Made by a program: the position numbers and the translations under genes
Notes under the pieces: generated by a model
The model's input: the letters and a program-made list of their open reading frames with translations, nothing else
Databases searched by the model: none
Told to the model about the DNA's origin: nothing
Source: Chloroflexota bacterium
Lineage (GTDB): Bacteria; Chloroflexota; UBA6077; JACCZL01
Assembly (NCBI GenBank): GCA_020845495.1
Contig: JADLFM010000046.1
Coordinates: 1-64,000 of the forward strand
Length of the DNA: 64,000 nucleotides
Reading direction: 5' to 3'
Shown here: positions 44,064-53,159 of the stretch, piece by piece
Layout: each line of letters starts with the position of its first letter
Position numbering within the stretch: the stretch's first letter is position 1

Positions 44064-45179
44064 CTACACGATGCCCCAGCGTCGCGTGGCCATCGCCCGC
44101 TTGACGCGCTCGGCCGCCAGGTGTAGTGCCGCCTGGCGCGGCAGCGAGCCCATTCGCTTCGCGGCGTCGAGCACCTGTTCGGTGTTGGTCCGGAGCTTCT
44201 CCTCGATGACGGCGAAGGCTTCGCGCTGGGTGGCACAGCGGTACTCCAACGCGGCGCAGATGACGCCGCCTGCGCTGGCGATGAAGTCCGGCACGACCAG
44301 GATGCCGCGCCGGTGGAGGATCTCCTCCGCTTCGTCGGTGCACGGGATGTTGGCACCCTGCACCACCACCCGAGTCTTGAGTCGATCGGCGTTGCCGGCA
44401 TGGAGTACGTCCGGCCGGGCGGCAGGCGCCCAGACGTCACAGTCGATGTCGACGATCGCGTCACGATCGAGGTGACGGCCGCGCGAGTACTCGTTGAGGC
44501 TCCGGCCGGACCGCTTGAACTGGATCAGCGCCTCGACGTCCAAACCCTCGCGGTCGTACACCGTGCCGGTCGTGTCGTTGGCGGCGACCAGCACGGCACC
44601 CTGCTCGCCGAGGAAGCGGGCGGTGTGCTGCCCGACCGCACCGAAGCCCTGGATCGCGACCCGGGCGCCCGAGAGGCTCATGCCACACGCGTGCAGAGCC
44701 GCCTCGGTGGCGAAGCGCATACCCCAGCCGGTCGCGCCGATCTCGTCGAGCGGGATGCCGCCCAACTCACGCGGGAGACCCACCGAGCGGCCGATCTCGT
44801 CCTTCACCCAGGCCATGCAGGTCTCGTCGGTCCCCATGTCAGGGCCGAAGATATAGCCCTGCTCGTGCCGCAGCGCGTAGGCCATCCCTCGGATCAGCTT
44901 CTCTTTCCTGGCGGGATCCATTTTGGGGTCGCCCACGAGCACCGACTTGCCGCCGCCGTGCGGCAGGCCGGCTGCCGCGTTCTTGAGCGTCATGCCACGA
45001 GCCAGGCGGAGGCACTCCCCCAGGCTCACATCGGGCGCCATTCGCAGGCCGCCAATCGCCGGCCCGATGGCAACGTTATCGACGACGAGGATGCCACGTA
45101 GCCCAAGCGACGGCTCGTAAACGTGAATGATCCTGGCCGGACCTAGCTCATCTCCACACGTAAGAACACTATCTTGCAC
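44064..45179 (-). CDS. Glu/Leu/Phe/Val dehydrogenase family enzyme
   Basis: This 371-residue NAD(P)-dependent amino-acid dehydrogenase catalyses reversible oxidative deamination. The substrate-site Lys lies in GLPHGGGKSVLVGDP, a spacing closer to leucine/phenylalanine dehydrogenases, whereas DMGTDETCMAW and GATGWGMRFA are more glutamate-dehydrogenase-like. The nucleotide site is VAIQGFGAVGQHTARFL. The length is nearer to leucine dehydrogenase (about 365) than to glutamate dehydrogenase (about 420). I start it at GTG 45179, which has AAGGAG 9 bases upstream; the frame to 45395 adds Arg/Cys-rich sequence without homology. Substrate specificity is unresolved. Confidence 0.9.
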   Translation of the reverse strand: MQDSVLTCGDELGPARIIHVYEPSLGLRGILVVDNVAIGPAIGGLRMAPDVSLGECLRLARGMTLKNAAAGLPHGGGKSVLVGDPKMDPARKEKLIRGMAYALRHEQGYIFGPDMGTDETCMAWVKDEIGRSVGLPRELGGIPLDEIGATGWGMRFATEAALHACGMSLSGARVAIQGFGAVGQHTARFLGEQGAVLVAANDTTGTVYDREGLDVEALIQFKRSGRSLNEYSRGRHLDRDAIVDIDCDVWAPAARPDVLHAGNADRLKTRVVVQGANIPCTDEAEEILHRRGILVVPDFIASAGGVICAALEYRCATQREAFAVIEEKLRTNTEQVLDAAKRMGSLPRQAALHLAAERVKRAMATRRWGIV

Positions 45180-45852
45180 GATAAGAACTCCTTCGCCGTG
45201 GACGATGTCGGGCGCCCATGGCGATTTCGAGGCGTCGCTTTGCGGCGCCTCGACGCTCGACAGAGGGATGTACCTGCCTGAGAACAGATGCTGCCGACGC
45301 CGGCCCCATGTGGGACAGACGCGATTATGCCGAAGTGCTGGCGTATCTGTCGCGGGGATCGTCTCCGGTGAGCGACGGCACATACGCGACGTCACGCGCC
45401 GCGTCAGGCCCGGCCGGCCAGCGTCAGGACATGGCTGCGTCAGGACATGGCTGCGTCAGGCCCGCCCCATCGGCTCAGACATCCTGGCCCTGCCGCGACG
45501 CCCGCCAGATCAGGCGCACCCCGTTGAACGCTCGGAATCATCTGTCTTGACAACCTGCCAGATGGGGTGGATAGTAGGCGCACGGGCAGCGGCGTGGCGG
45601 TGCAGCCACCGGCCCGCCCCGGTTGGCGCGGTCGAAGCGGTCGAGGCGGCGCCCCGGACGGGCGCGCAGCGTCGGCGTCCCTGTCGAAGTGGCGCTGCCG
45701 TAGGGAGTGAGGCCAGGAGCGCAGGGCGTCAAGCCGGAAGCAGTAAGCCGGCGGGTGCAGAATCGTGCAGGTGTGGCAACGTGTGGGCGTGGCAGACACG
45801 CATCGTCGCCACCCGAGAACGGTCGTCTGGCCTGGCGAGAGAGGGGTGGATC
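45180..45852. other. Divergent intergenic region, 673 bases
   Basis: No gene is supported. It separates the minus-strand dehydrogenase from the plus-strand dihydropyrimidinase and should contain both promoters. A short tandem duplication (unit GCGTCAGGACATGGCT, about 2.5 copies) lies near 45419-45458. The dihydropyrimidinase frame stays open through this region, but the translation there has no family similarity. Confidence 0.45.
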
Positions 45853-47274
45853 GTGCTCGATCTGGTCGTTCGCGGTAACAGGGTCGTCACTCCCCACGGC
45901 GTCGGCGCCTACGACGTCGCCATCCAGGGTGACCGCATCGTCGCGGTCACCACGCCCGGTACTCTCACCGGCGACGTGGGCCGCACGATCGACGCGGCCG
46001 GCAAGATCGTGGTGCCGGGCGGCATCGATCCGCACACCCACTGTGCCTGGCCGGTGCCGTTCCCCGGCGGCGCGACCACGCTGAGCGCCCCTCCGGAGCA
46101 GGTCAGCCGCGCGGCCCTGTTCGGCGGCACCACCACCTTGATCGACTTCGCGGCCTGGGAGCCGGGCGAGACCCTTCAGCAGACCGTCGAACGGCGCGAC
46201 GGTGACTGGCGGGGGCGGTGCTACACCGACTACGCCTTCCATGTCATGCTGATCGGCGCGCCCCCGCCGGAGGTGCTCGATCAGATCGACGAGACGGTGC
46301 AGGCCGGCTTCGCGAGCTTCAAGCTCTTCACCACGGACATCACCCCCAGCCGGCGGGGCCGGCGCTTACTCTACGGCCACATCTGGGAGGTGCTCCAGCG
46401 GCTGGCGAAGGCTGGTGGCGTCGCAGCGATCCACGCCGAGGACGACGACATCGTCATGTACATGTACGAGAAGCTCGCTCGCGAGGGACGAGTCGGCTTC
46501 GAGCATCTGGCTGAGGTCCACAATACGCTCTCGGAGGATCTCTCGTTCCGGCGCGTCATCCGCCTGGCCGAACTGGTCGGCGCGGCGCTCTACATGGTCC
46601 ACGTCAGCGCCGCGAGCGGCGTTCAGGCGGTGGCCGAGGCCCGGAGCAAGGGGCTGCCGATCTACGGCGAGACGCTCCACCAGTACGCCAACTTCACCAG
46701 TGCGGACTATCGCCGTCCAAACGGCCAAATTTACCACACCTATCCGTCACTAAAAGGTGAGGCGGATCACCGCGCCCTCTGGGACGGCATGGCGAACGGC
46801 ACGATCTCGACGGTTGCCACTGACGAGGTCTGTACGACCCTCGCAGTCAAGACCCAGGGGCACCGGATCGACGACACGACCGGCGGCAATTCGGGCGTCG
46901 AGCCGAGGATGGGCATCGTCTACAGTGAAGGAGTCGTGCGACGGGGCTTCTCGCTGGAGCGGCTCGTCGACCTGACCTCGGCCAACGCGGCGCGCATCCT
47001 GGGCCTCTATCCGCGCAAGGGCGCCCTTGCGCCGGGCAGCGACGCCGATCTCACCATCATCGACCCGTCCGTCACGAAGGCGCTCCGCAAAGAAGACCTT
47101 CACGAGTCGGACTACAGCCCGTGGGAGGGCTGGGAGATCGCGGGCTGGCCGACGACCACGATCCAGCACGGCAAAGTGGTGGTCGAGGGCGGCCGGCTGA
47201 GCGCCGAGCCGACCGAGGGGCGGCGCCTCACGCGCAAGGTTGCCGAGCCGATCCTACACGGCTCAGCCTGCTGA
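45853..47274 (+). CDS. hydA: Dihydropyrimidinase/hydantoinase
   Basis: This 473-residue amidohydrolase of the cyclic-amidase group opens dihydropyrimidine or hydantoin rings. Metal and active-site residues are visible: HTH in GGIDPHTHCAW, the carbamylated Lys in GFASFKLFTT, His in AIHAEDDD and MVHVSAASG, and Asp in VATDEVCT. The usual SDHCPF loop is changed to TDEVCT, which may alter specificity. The start is GTG 45853 (VLDLVVRG), with GAGAGGGG upstream, matching the family N-terminus. It lies 190 bases upstream of a Cds1-like gene in the same direction. Confidence 0.9.
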   Translation: MLDLVVRGNRVVTPHGVGAYDVAIQGDRIVAVTTPGTLTGDVGRTIDAAGKIVVPGGIDPHTHCAWPVPFPGGATTLSAPPEQVSRAALFGGTTTLIDFAAWEPGETLQQTVERRDGDWRGRCYTDYAFHVMLIGAPPPEVLDQIDETVQAGFASFKLFTTDITPSRRGRRLLYGHIWEVLQRLAKAGGVAAIHAEDDDIVMYMYEKLAREGRVGFEHLAEVHNTLSEDLSFRRVIRLAELVGAALYMVHVSAASGVQAVAEARSKGLPIYGETLHQYANFTSADYRRPNGQIYHTYPSLKGEADHRALWDGMANGTISTVATDEVCTTLAVKTQGHRIDDTTGGNSGVEPRMGIVYSEGVVRRGFSLERLVDLTSANAARILGLYPRKGALAPGSDADLTIIDPSVTKALRKEDLHESDYSPWEGWEIAGWPTTTIQHGKVVVEGGRLSAEPTEGRRLTRKVAEPILHGSAC

Positions 47275-47463
47275 CTCCGCTCGTGGATCACACTACCAGG
47301 GTTTGGGAAGCCGACCAGAGAAGAGACCTCGATCGCACGCGGGGTTGTCCTCGCAGATGCCACCCTCGAGTGCATCGTATCGACGAGATGACCGATCGCG
47401 TGGATGCCCCGGGTGGCCCATGATGTTCCGGCTGGACGCGCAGACGAGAGGATGAGGGAGCGT

Positions 47464-48627
47464 ATGGCTACTCGCGATATCGACCGTTTCGATGCGGTGC
47501 GTCGCTCGTGGGTCACGGAGGCGATCCGTCAGATCGACATCGATGCCCATCGGTCGGTCGACACTCACCTACGCATCTTCCCTCTACCGCCAGCATGGGG
47601 CATCGAGCTTTACCTGAAGGATGAGTCGGTGCATCCGACTGGCAGCTTGAAGCATCGGCTTGCACGGTCGCTCTTCCTCTACGCCCTCTGCAACGGGTGG
47701 GTTCACGAGGGCACCACCATCGTGGAGGCATCCAGCGGCTCGACCGCGGTCTCAGAAGCGTACTTCGCCCGACTGCTCGGCCTGCCATTCGTCGCCGTGG
47801 TACCCACGGGTACCAGCCAGGAGAAGCTCGATCAGATCCGCCTGTATGGCGGCGCCTGCTACCTGGTGGACGATCCAGCAACGATTCTCGACGTCTCTCG
47901 CCGCCTTGCCGATGAGCGAGACGGCCACTTCATGGATCAGTTCACCTACGCCGAGCGGGCGACCGATTGGCGCGGCAACAACAATATTGCCGAAACCATC
48001 TTCGAGCAGTTGGCGCGCGAACCGAACCCGATTCCTCGCTGGATCGTGGTCGGCGCTGGCACCGGCGGAACCAGCGCCACCATTGGCCGGTACATCCGCT
48101 ACCGCCAACTCCAGACCGGCCTCTGTGTCGTCGATCCAGAGCGGTCGGCATTCTTCCCAGCCTGGGAGCACGCGGATGCGGATCGGCGGACCGTGTGTGG
48201 CTCGCACATCGAGGGCATCGGGCGTCCACGGATGGAGCCGTCATTCATTCCGACCATCGTGGATCGCATGATCGAGGTGTCAGACGCAGCCTCCATCGCG
48301 GCCATGCGGATGCTCCACCGGGTGACCGGGTTGCAGGCTGGCGGGTCCACCGGCACGAACATCTGGGGCGCGTTCCGGCTCGCGGCCGAGATGCTCGAGC
48401 GGGGTGAGCGTGGCTGTATCGTCACGCTCATCTGCGACACCGGCAGTCGATACCTTGATACCTACTATGCGGATGCCTGGCTCGAGGCGAACGGCCTCGA
48501 TCTACGTTGGTATCAGGAGGCCCTCGAGACGTTTCTTGCCACGGGCGCCTGGACGGCGCCGGCTGGCAGCGGGGAAGACTCGCGCCAGGACGTACCCGCT
48601 GGCGGTGGCGGGGTGGCGCAGCCGTGA
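47464..48627 (+). CDS. PLP-dependent cysteine desulfhydrase, Cds1-like
   Basis: This 387-residue fold-type II PLP enzyme keeps the cysteine-synthase pattern. The Lys Schiff base is in [14 protein letters not shown], the substrate loop is [15 protein letters not shown], and the phosphate-binding Gly loop is [12 protein letters not shown]. The sequence is close to mycobacterial Cds1, which degrades L-cysteine to H2S, pyruvate and ammonia, rather than to CysK/CysM. GAGGGAG precedes ATG 47464 by about 3 bases, after an upstream shadow extension. It sits next to a sulfatase gene, so sulfur scavenging is a possible theme. Confidence 0.85.
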   Translation: MATRDIDRFDAVRRSWVTEAIRQIDIDAHRSVDTHLRIFPLPPAWGIELYLKDESVHPTGSLKHRLARSLFLYALCNGWVHEGTTIVEASSGSTAVSEAYFARLLGLPFVAVVPTGTSQEKLDQIRLYGGACYLVDDPATILDVSRRLADERDGHFMDQFTYAERATDWRGNNNIAETIFEQLAREPNPIPRWIVVGAGTGGTSATIGRYIRYRQLQTGLCVVDPERSAFFPAWEHADADRRTVCGSHIEGIGRPRMEPSFIPTIVDRMIEVSDAASIAAMRMLHRVTGLQAGGSTGTNIWGAFRLAAEMLERGERGCIVTLICDTGSRYLDTYYADAWLEANGLDLRWYQEALETFLATGAWTAPAGSGEDSRQDVPAGGGGVAQP

Positions 48628-48805
48628 GCGCCGGGCCGGTCGGGGCTGTTGTCTCCGGTCGCTGACCCTGCCGTACGCTGCTCCTGTACGGGAGACCTGC
48701 CGAGCAATCGCGGCCCACACGCCCACGGGCCGTTCTGTACACCTGCTTCCCGGCCCGGCCTGCCTTCCCTCCGATGGGCTACATTCACGGCCACTGGAGG
48801 CTGGC

Positions 48806-51103
48806 GTGGCAGCAATGCAGCACTATCCACAAGGCTCCCCGTTCCCCGGCGTCATCGGCCGGACCGTGACCAGTTCCGAGCCGGCCTGGCCGGCCCCGGT
48901 CCGCGCGAAGGCGGGCGCCCCGAACGTCCTCTTCATCGTGCTCGATGACGTCGGCTTCGCACAGATCGGCTGCTTCGGCTCGGACGTCGAGACGCCCACC
49001 TTCGACCGGCTGGCCGAGAACGGCCTCCGCTATCGCGACTTTCACACGACCGCGCTCTGTACCCCGAGTCGGTCCTGCTTCCTGACGGGCCGCAACCACC
49101 ACGCCAATGGCGTTGGCGTCATCCCGGAGATGAGTACCGGCTACCCTGGCTATAACGGCACCATCCCCAGGGAGAACGGCTTCCTCTCGGAGATGCTGTT
49201 GCCGCACGGGTACGCCACCTTCGCGGTCGGCAAATGGCACCTGACACCTGCCAGCGACTATGCCGCGGCATCTTCGCGCGCCCGCTGGCCCCTCGGGCGG
49301 GGCTTCGAGCGGTTCTATGGTTTCCTGGCCGGCATGACGAACCAATGGGTACCCGACCTGACCTACGACAACCACTCCATCCCGCCGCCGGCCACCCCCG
49401 AGGAAGGGTACCACCTGAACGCCGATCTGGCCGATCGAGCCATCGAGTTCGTCAAAGACGTGAAAATGGTCGCGCCCGAGAAGCCGTTCTTCCTCTACTA
49501 CGGGCTCGGCGCCGGCCATGCCCCCCATCACGCGCCGAAGGACTGGATCGAACGGTATCGCGGTCGCTTCGACCACGGCTGGGACGCATGGCGCGAGGAG
49601 ATCTTCGCCCGGCAGGTCGAGGCGGGCATCGTTCCGCCCGGCACGAAGCTCTCACCGCGCCCGGAGTGGATCGCCGCCTGGGACAGCCTCTCCGAGGGCG
49701 AGCGGCGGCTCTACGCCCGCCAGATGGAAGTGTATGCTGCCTTCCTGTCGCACACCGACCACCACATCGGCCGGGTGATCGACTTCCTGGAAGACTTGGG
49801 GCAGCTTGACAACACCCTGATCTTCGTGACCTCCGACAATGGCGCCAGCGCCGAGGGCGGCCCGAACGGCAATGTCAATCAGGTCTTCTTCCCGAACGGG
49901 TACCAGGCGACGCTCGACGACAACCTGTCGATGCTCGACGAGTGGGGTTCCCCCACCACCTACCCTAACTACTCCTGGGGCTGGGCCTGGGCCGGCAACA
50001 CCCCGCTCCGCCGCTGGAAGCGGTACGTCCACCAGGGCGGCATGAGCGACTCACTGATCGTGCATTGGCCCAGGGGCATCCGCGCGAAGGGAGAGGTGCG
50101 GGGCCAGTACACCCACGCCATCGACCTGGTCCCAACGGTACTCGACGCGCTCGGCATCGAGCCGCCGGACAGCATCGACGGCATTCCTCAGCAGCCGATT
50201 CATGGAGTCAGCTTCGCTCATACCTTCGACGACGCCGCTGCGCCATCGCGCCGCACCACTCAGTACTACGAGATGTTCGCCTCGCGCGCTCTCTGGCACG
50301 ACGGCTGGAAGGCCGTCACCGAACAGGAGCAGGGCGTCCTGCTCACCGAGCAGGGGCTGGACAGTCAGCGCTGGGAGCTGTACCACGTCGCCGAGGACTT
50401 CTCGGAGTGCGACGACCTCGCCGATCGGCACCCGGAGAAGCTGCGCGAACTAATCGACCTCTGGTGGGAGGAGGCCCGTACGTACGACGTCTTGCCACTC
50501 GACGCGCGGGTCCAGGCGCGCTTCGCTGAGCCGAAGCCGAAGCTCACTGGAGAGGCCACCCGCTACGTCTACTACCCTGACGCTGCACCGCTCCTGGAGT
50601 ACGTTGCGGTGAACGTCCACAACCGCTCGCATACGATTACCGCCGAGGTCGAGATCCCGGCTGGCGGTGCGGAAGGTGTGCTGCTGGCACAGGGCAGCCG
50701 GTTCGCCGGGTACTCGCTCTACGTCAAGGGCAATCGCCTGCACTACGTCCACAACTACCTGGGCCTCGCGTGGTACACGATCGCCTCGGACACGGAGCTG
50801 CCAGCCGGACCGTGTACCCTCCGCTTCGAGTTCGACCGGACCGGCGAGCACCAGGGGCGCGGGGCGCTCTTCGTCGACGGGCAGCAGGTGGCGGAGGGCG
50901 AGATTCCGCGCACGGTGCCCAACGTGTTCGACGTGACGGCTGAGGGGCTCTGCTGCGGCTACGACAGCGGCCTGCCGGTGACCGATGACTACGCCGCGCC
51001 GTTCCGTTTCACAGGTACGATCCGGCGGGTCGTCGTGGACGTGGACGGTTCGCCTGCCGCCGACCCCGAGGCCCAGACCCGCGCCGCCCTGGCCGCCCAG
51101 TAG
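48806..51103 (+). CDS. Type I sulfatase (arylsulfatase family)
   Basis: This 765-residue protein has the sulfatase core: NVLFIVLDDVGFAQIGCFG with metal-binding Asp residues, the formylglycine-forming site CTPSRSCFLTGRNH, GKWHLTP and the later metal site FVTSDNGASAEGG. The last 180 residues or so (VHNRSHTITAEVEIPAGG onward) form a beta-rich lectin-like domain, as in long mycobacterial arylsulfatases. No signal peptide is visible, so it may be cytosolic or use another export route. The start is GTG 48806 with GGAGG 5 bases upstream; ATG 48815 is an alternative. Activity needs a formylglycine-generating enzyme, which is not in this window. Confidence 0.92.
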   Translation: MAAMQHYPQGSPFPGVIGRTVTSSEPAWPAPVRAKAGAPNVLFIVLDDVGFAQIGCFGSDVETPTFDRLAENGLRYRDFHTTALCTPSRSCFLTGRNHHANGVGVIPEMSTGYPGYNGTIPRENGFLSEMLLPHGYATFAVGKWHLTPASDYAAASSRARWPLGRGFERFYGFLAGMTNQWVPDLTYDNHSIPPPATPEEGYHLNADLADRAIEFVKDVKMVAPEKPFFLYYGLGAGHAPHHAPKDWIERYRGRFDHGWDAWREEIFARQVEAGIVPPGTKLSPRPEWIAAWDSLSEGERRLYARQMEVYAAFLSHTDHHIGRVIDFLEDLGQLDNTLIFVTSDNGASAEGGPNGNVNQVFFPNGYQATLDDNLSMLDEWGSPTTYPNYSWGWAWAGNTPLRRWKRYVHQGGMSDSLIVHWPRGIRAKGEVRGQYTHAIDLVPTVLDALGIEPPDSIDGIPQQPIHGVSFAHTFDDAAAPSRRTTQYYEMFASRALWHDGWKAVTEQEQGVLLTEQGLDSQRWELYHVAEDFSECDDLADRHPEKLRELIDLWWEEARTYDVLPLDARVQARFAEPKPKLTGEATRYVYYPDAAPLLEYVAVNVHNRSHTITAEVEIPAGGAEGVLLAQGSRFAGYSLYVKGNRLHYVHNYLGLAWYTIASDTELPAGPCTLRFEFDRTGEHQGRGALFVDGQQVAEGEIPRTVPNVFDVTAEGLCCGYDSGLPVTDDYAAPFRFTGTIRRVVVDVDGSPAADPEAQTRAALAAQ

Positions 51104-51262
51104 CCCCCACCCAGACTGCGGCCTCCCGCGCCTCACCCTGACGTATCCGGCCCTCTTCCCAGTGGAAGGGAGCCGGGCGTCTGGCCTGTACAGACCCGAG
51201 GGATCGGCGCTCGGTGGCTGAACGTCGCAGCCATGAGATAATCGCTGCGAGAGGAGGCGAGC

Positions 51263-51520
51263 ATGCCAGACAACCTGGACGACTATCACGGTCGGATCGA
51301 GCAAGATCCTTCCGTCATGGCTGGAAAGCCCGTAGTAAAGGGCACCCGCATTCCTGTCGAGCGCGTGCTTGCGCATCTTGCGGAGAATGATCGTGCTGAT
51401 CTGTTCGCCGCGTTCCCCGAGCTGACCGAGCAGGATGTCAGAGCCTGCCTCGCGTACGCTCGCGCTGCTGTCGAGTACCAGCGACGTCAAGCTGCTGGCA
51501 CGCCTCGCGCCTCAGCATGA
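51263..51520 (+). CDS. DUF433 antitoxin-like protein
   Basis: This 85-residue protein is of the DUF433 type: RIEQDPSVMAGKPVVKGTRIPVERVLAHL, with FPELTEQDVRACLAYA towards the C-terminus. DUF433 proteins pair with PIN-like DUF5615 proteins as putative antitoxins. GAGGAGG is 5 bases upstream of the start. Its stop overlaps the next start as ATGA. Confidence 0.9.
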   Translation: MPDNLDDYHGRIEQDPSVMAGKPVVKGTRIPVERVLAHLAENDRADLFAAFPELTEQDVRACLAYARAAVEYQRRQAAGTPRASA

Positions 51521-51867
51521 GGTTTCTGGTCGATGCCAGTTCCGATGCCCGCCTCGTCGACCACCTCCGCAGCCTCGGGCATGATGTCACCCGCATCGGG
51601 ACCGATTACCCCGCGCGACTCCGAGACGTCGATGTCCTCGAAACAGCACACCGGGAACAGCGCATCCTCATCACCGACGACCGCGATTTTGGTGAACTAA
51701 TCTTCCGCCAGCACCATCCTCACGTCGGCGTGATCTACCTTCGACTGGAGACCACGGTCTTCGCGGTCCGCCGTGACCGTGTCGATCGAGTGCTCGCGAG
51801 CCACGCAGGCCAACTCGACCATTTCCTCGTGGTGACCGAGCGCAACGTCCGCGTGCGTATCGGCTGA
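51517..51867 (+). CDS. DUF5615 PIN-like toxin candidate
   Basis: This 116-residue protein starts MRFLVDASSDARLVDHLRSLGHDV and has ILITDDRDFGELIF. These place conserved Asp residues where the PIN-like nuclease fold needs metal ligands. It is translationally coupled to the DUF433 gene by a 4-base overlap. Nuclease activity is inferred from family analogy. Confidence 0.9.
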   Translation: MRFLVDASSDARLVDHLRSLGHDVTRIGTDYPARLRDVDVLETAHREQRILITDDRDFGELIFRQHHPHVGVIYLRLETTVFAVRRDRVDRVLASHAGQLDHFLVVTERNVRVRIG

Positions 51868-51891
51868 CAATGTCCCCGCCGCGGCGATGCA

Positions 51892-53031
51892 TCAGGCGAA
51901 TAGCGGGCGGGCTTCGGCGGCGGAGGACGGCCAGACGATACGGCGCACCCCATCCTGCCACTGCACGACCAGGAGCGAATGGCCTGCCTGCGCGCCTGTC
52001 GCCGGGTCGAGGCGGAAGTCCCCGTAGAGGGTGCTGAGGCGCAAGCTGTAGACGGCCGCTAACAGCGCTTCATCGCCGAGCGTCCCCGCCTGCTCGATAC
52101 AGTGCTGCACGATGAGGCCAGCGGCGTACGCCTGGGCAGCGGGGTAATCTGGTTCGACGCCGAAGCGGGCATGGAAGGCTGACGCGAACTCGGCGGCGGT
52201 GGGGCCCAGGTCCGGGCGAGTGTGGATGCCCGGCTCCCACTGGCTAGGGCCGAAGAGCCCGTCGACATCTGGCCCGAGGACGACACGGGCGTGCTCGATG
52301 GACGCCGCTACCAGTCCGACCACCGCTGCCTGAGGCCGTCGTTCGCGAAGTATCCGCGCAAACGCGAGCTCCACCTCGGTCGTCCCGACACCCAGGATCA
52401 CGTCCGGCCGAGCCGCCTCGACGCGCCCCACGAGGGACGGCAGGTCATCCAGGCGGACGGGGTACGGCTCCTTCAGTACCACCCGCAGCCCGAGCGCCTG
52501 TGCGTGCGCCTCGGCGCTGCCCGCGACGGCCGGCGCAAAGGTACCTCGCACGCCATGGACGATGGCGACACGTCGAGCGTCGGGCACGGCGGCCCGGACC
52601 ATGTCGAGGAGCGGCACGAAGTAGCGGCTGGCTGGTGACGGCAGGTTGACGAGGTAGCGGAAGCCCTGCGTCACGATGGCGTCGGACGAGCCGCCGTGAT
52701 TCCAGAGCACCCGCCGCCGCCTGTTCGCGACGGGTGCGGCGGCCAGGGTGAGTGCGCTCGAATACGGGCCGATCGACACGTCGACGCGCGCCTCGTCCAG
52801 CAGGTGCGCCACGAGAGCGGCAGCCGTCGCGGTCCGGCTGGTGTCGTCGCGAACGATCAGCCGGACCGGCGTCTTCGCCAGCCGATCCCCGGGAATCAGA
52901 CCCGTCAATCCGCCAGCAGCGTTGACCGCCTCGGCCCAGAGCGCGAGACCACGTCTGGCCTGCTCGCCCTGCACGGCGAAGCGGCCGGTCAGAGAGAGCG
53001 CCGCTCCGACCGTCATGGCGGTCTTCGCCAC
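51892..53031 (-). CDS. Periplasmic-binding-fold protein (type 1) without signal peptide
   Basis: This protein of about 379 residues has the Peripla_BP_6 fold of branched-chain amino-acid and amide binding proteins. It opens TVGAALSLTGRFAVQGEQARRG, has LVAHLLDEARVDVSIGPYSSALT, and later ALGLRVVLKEPYPV and EFASAFHARFGVEPDYPAAQAYAAG. There is no hydrophobic signal or lipobox at any candidate start. I use GTG 53031 (GGAGG about 6 bases upstream); GTG 53037 or ATG 53016 are possible. No permease or ATPase genes are adjacent. It may be a cytosolic sensor, as AmiC is, or a binding protein exported by an unseen route. Confidence 0.8.
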   Translation of the reverse strand: MAKTAMTVGAALSLTGRFAVQGEQARRGLALWAEAVNAAGGLTGLIPGDRLAKTPVRLIVRDDTSRTATAAALVAHLLDEARVDVSIGPYSSALTLAAAPVANRRRRVLWNHGGSSDAIVTQGFRYLVNLPSPASRYFVPLLDMVRAAVPDARRVAIVHGVRGTFAPAVAGSAEAHAQALGLRVVLKEPYPVRLDDLPSLVGRVEAARPDVILGVGTTEVELAFARILRERRPQAAVVGLVAASIEHARVVLGPDVDGLFGPSQWEPGIHTRPDLGPTAAEFASAFHARFGVEPDYPAAQAYAAGLIVQHCIEQAGTLGDEALLAAVYSLRLSTLYGDFRLDPATGAQAGHSLLVVQWQDGVRRIVWPSSAAEARPLFA

Positions 53032-53159
53032 CTCCACACCTCCCCGCGCCCGGCCGAATGCCGGCCCGTCACTGCTGCGATGGGTCGGCGACGACTCACT
53101 CCATCGTCGACCCATCGTCGATCCAGTGCGCTGTGACGACCGTCCGGACGGCGCCGGAG

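Noticed and set aside
45127..45852. Extended start of the dihydropyrimidinase
   Set aside because: The extension has no family similarity. GTG 45853 aligns with the family N-terminus and has a ribosome binding site.
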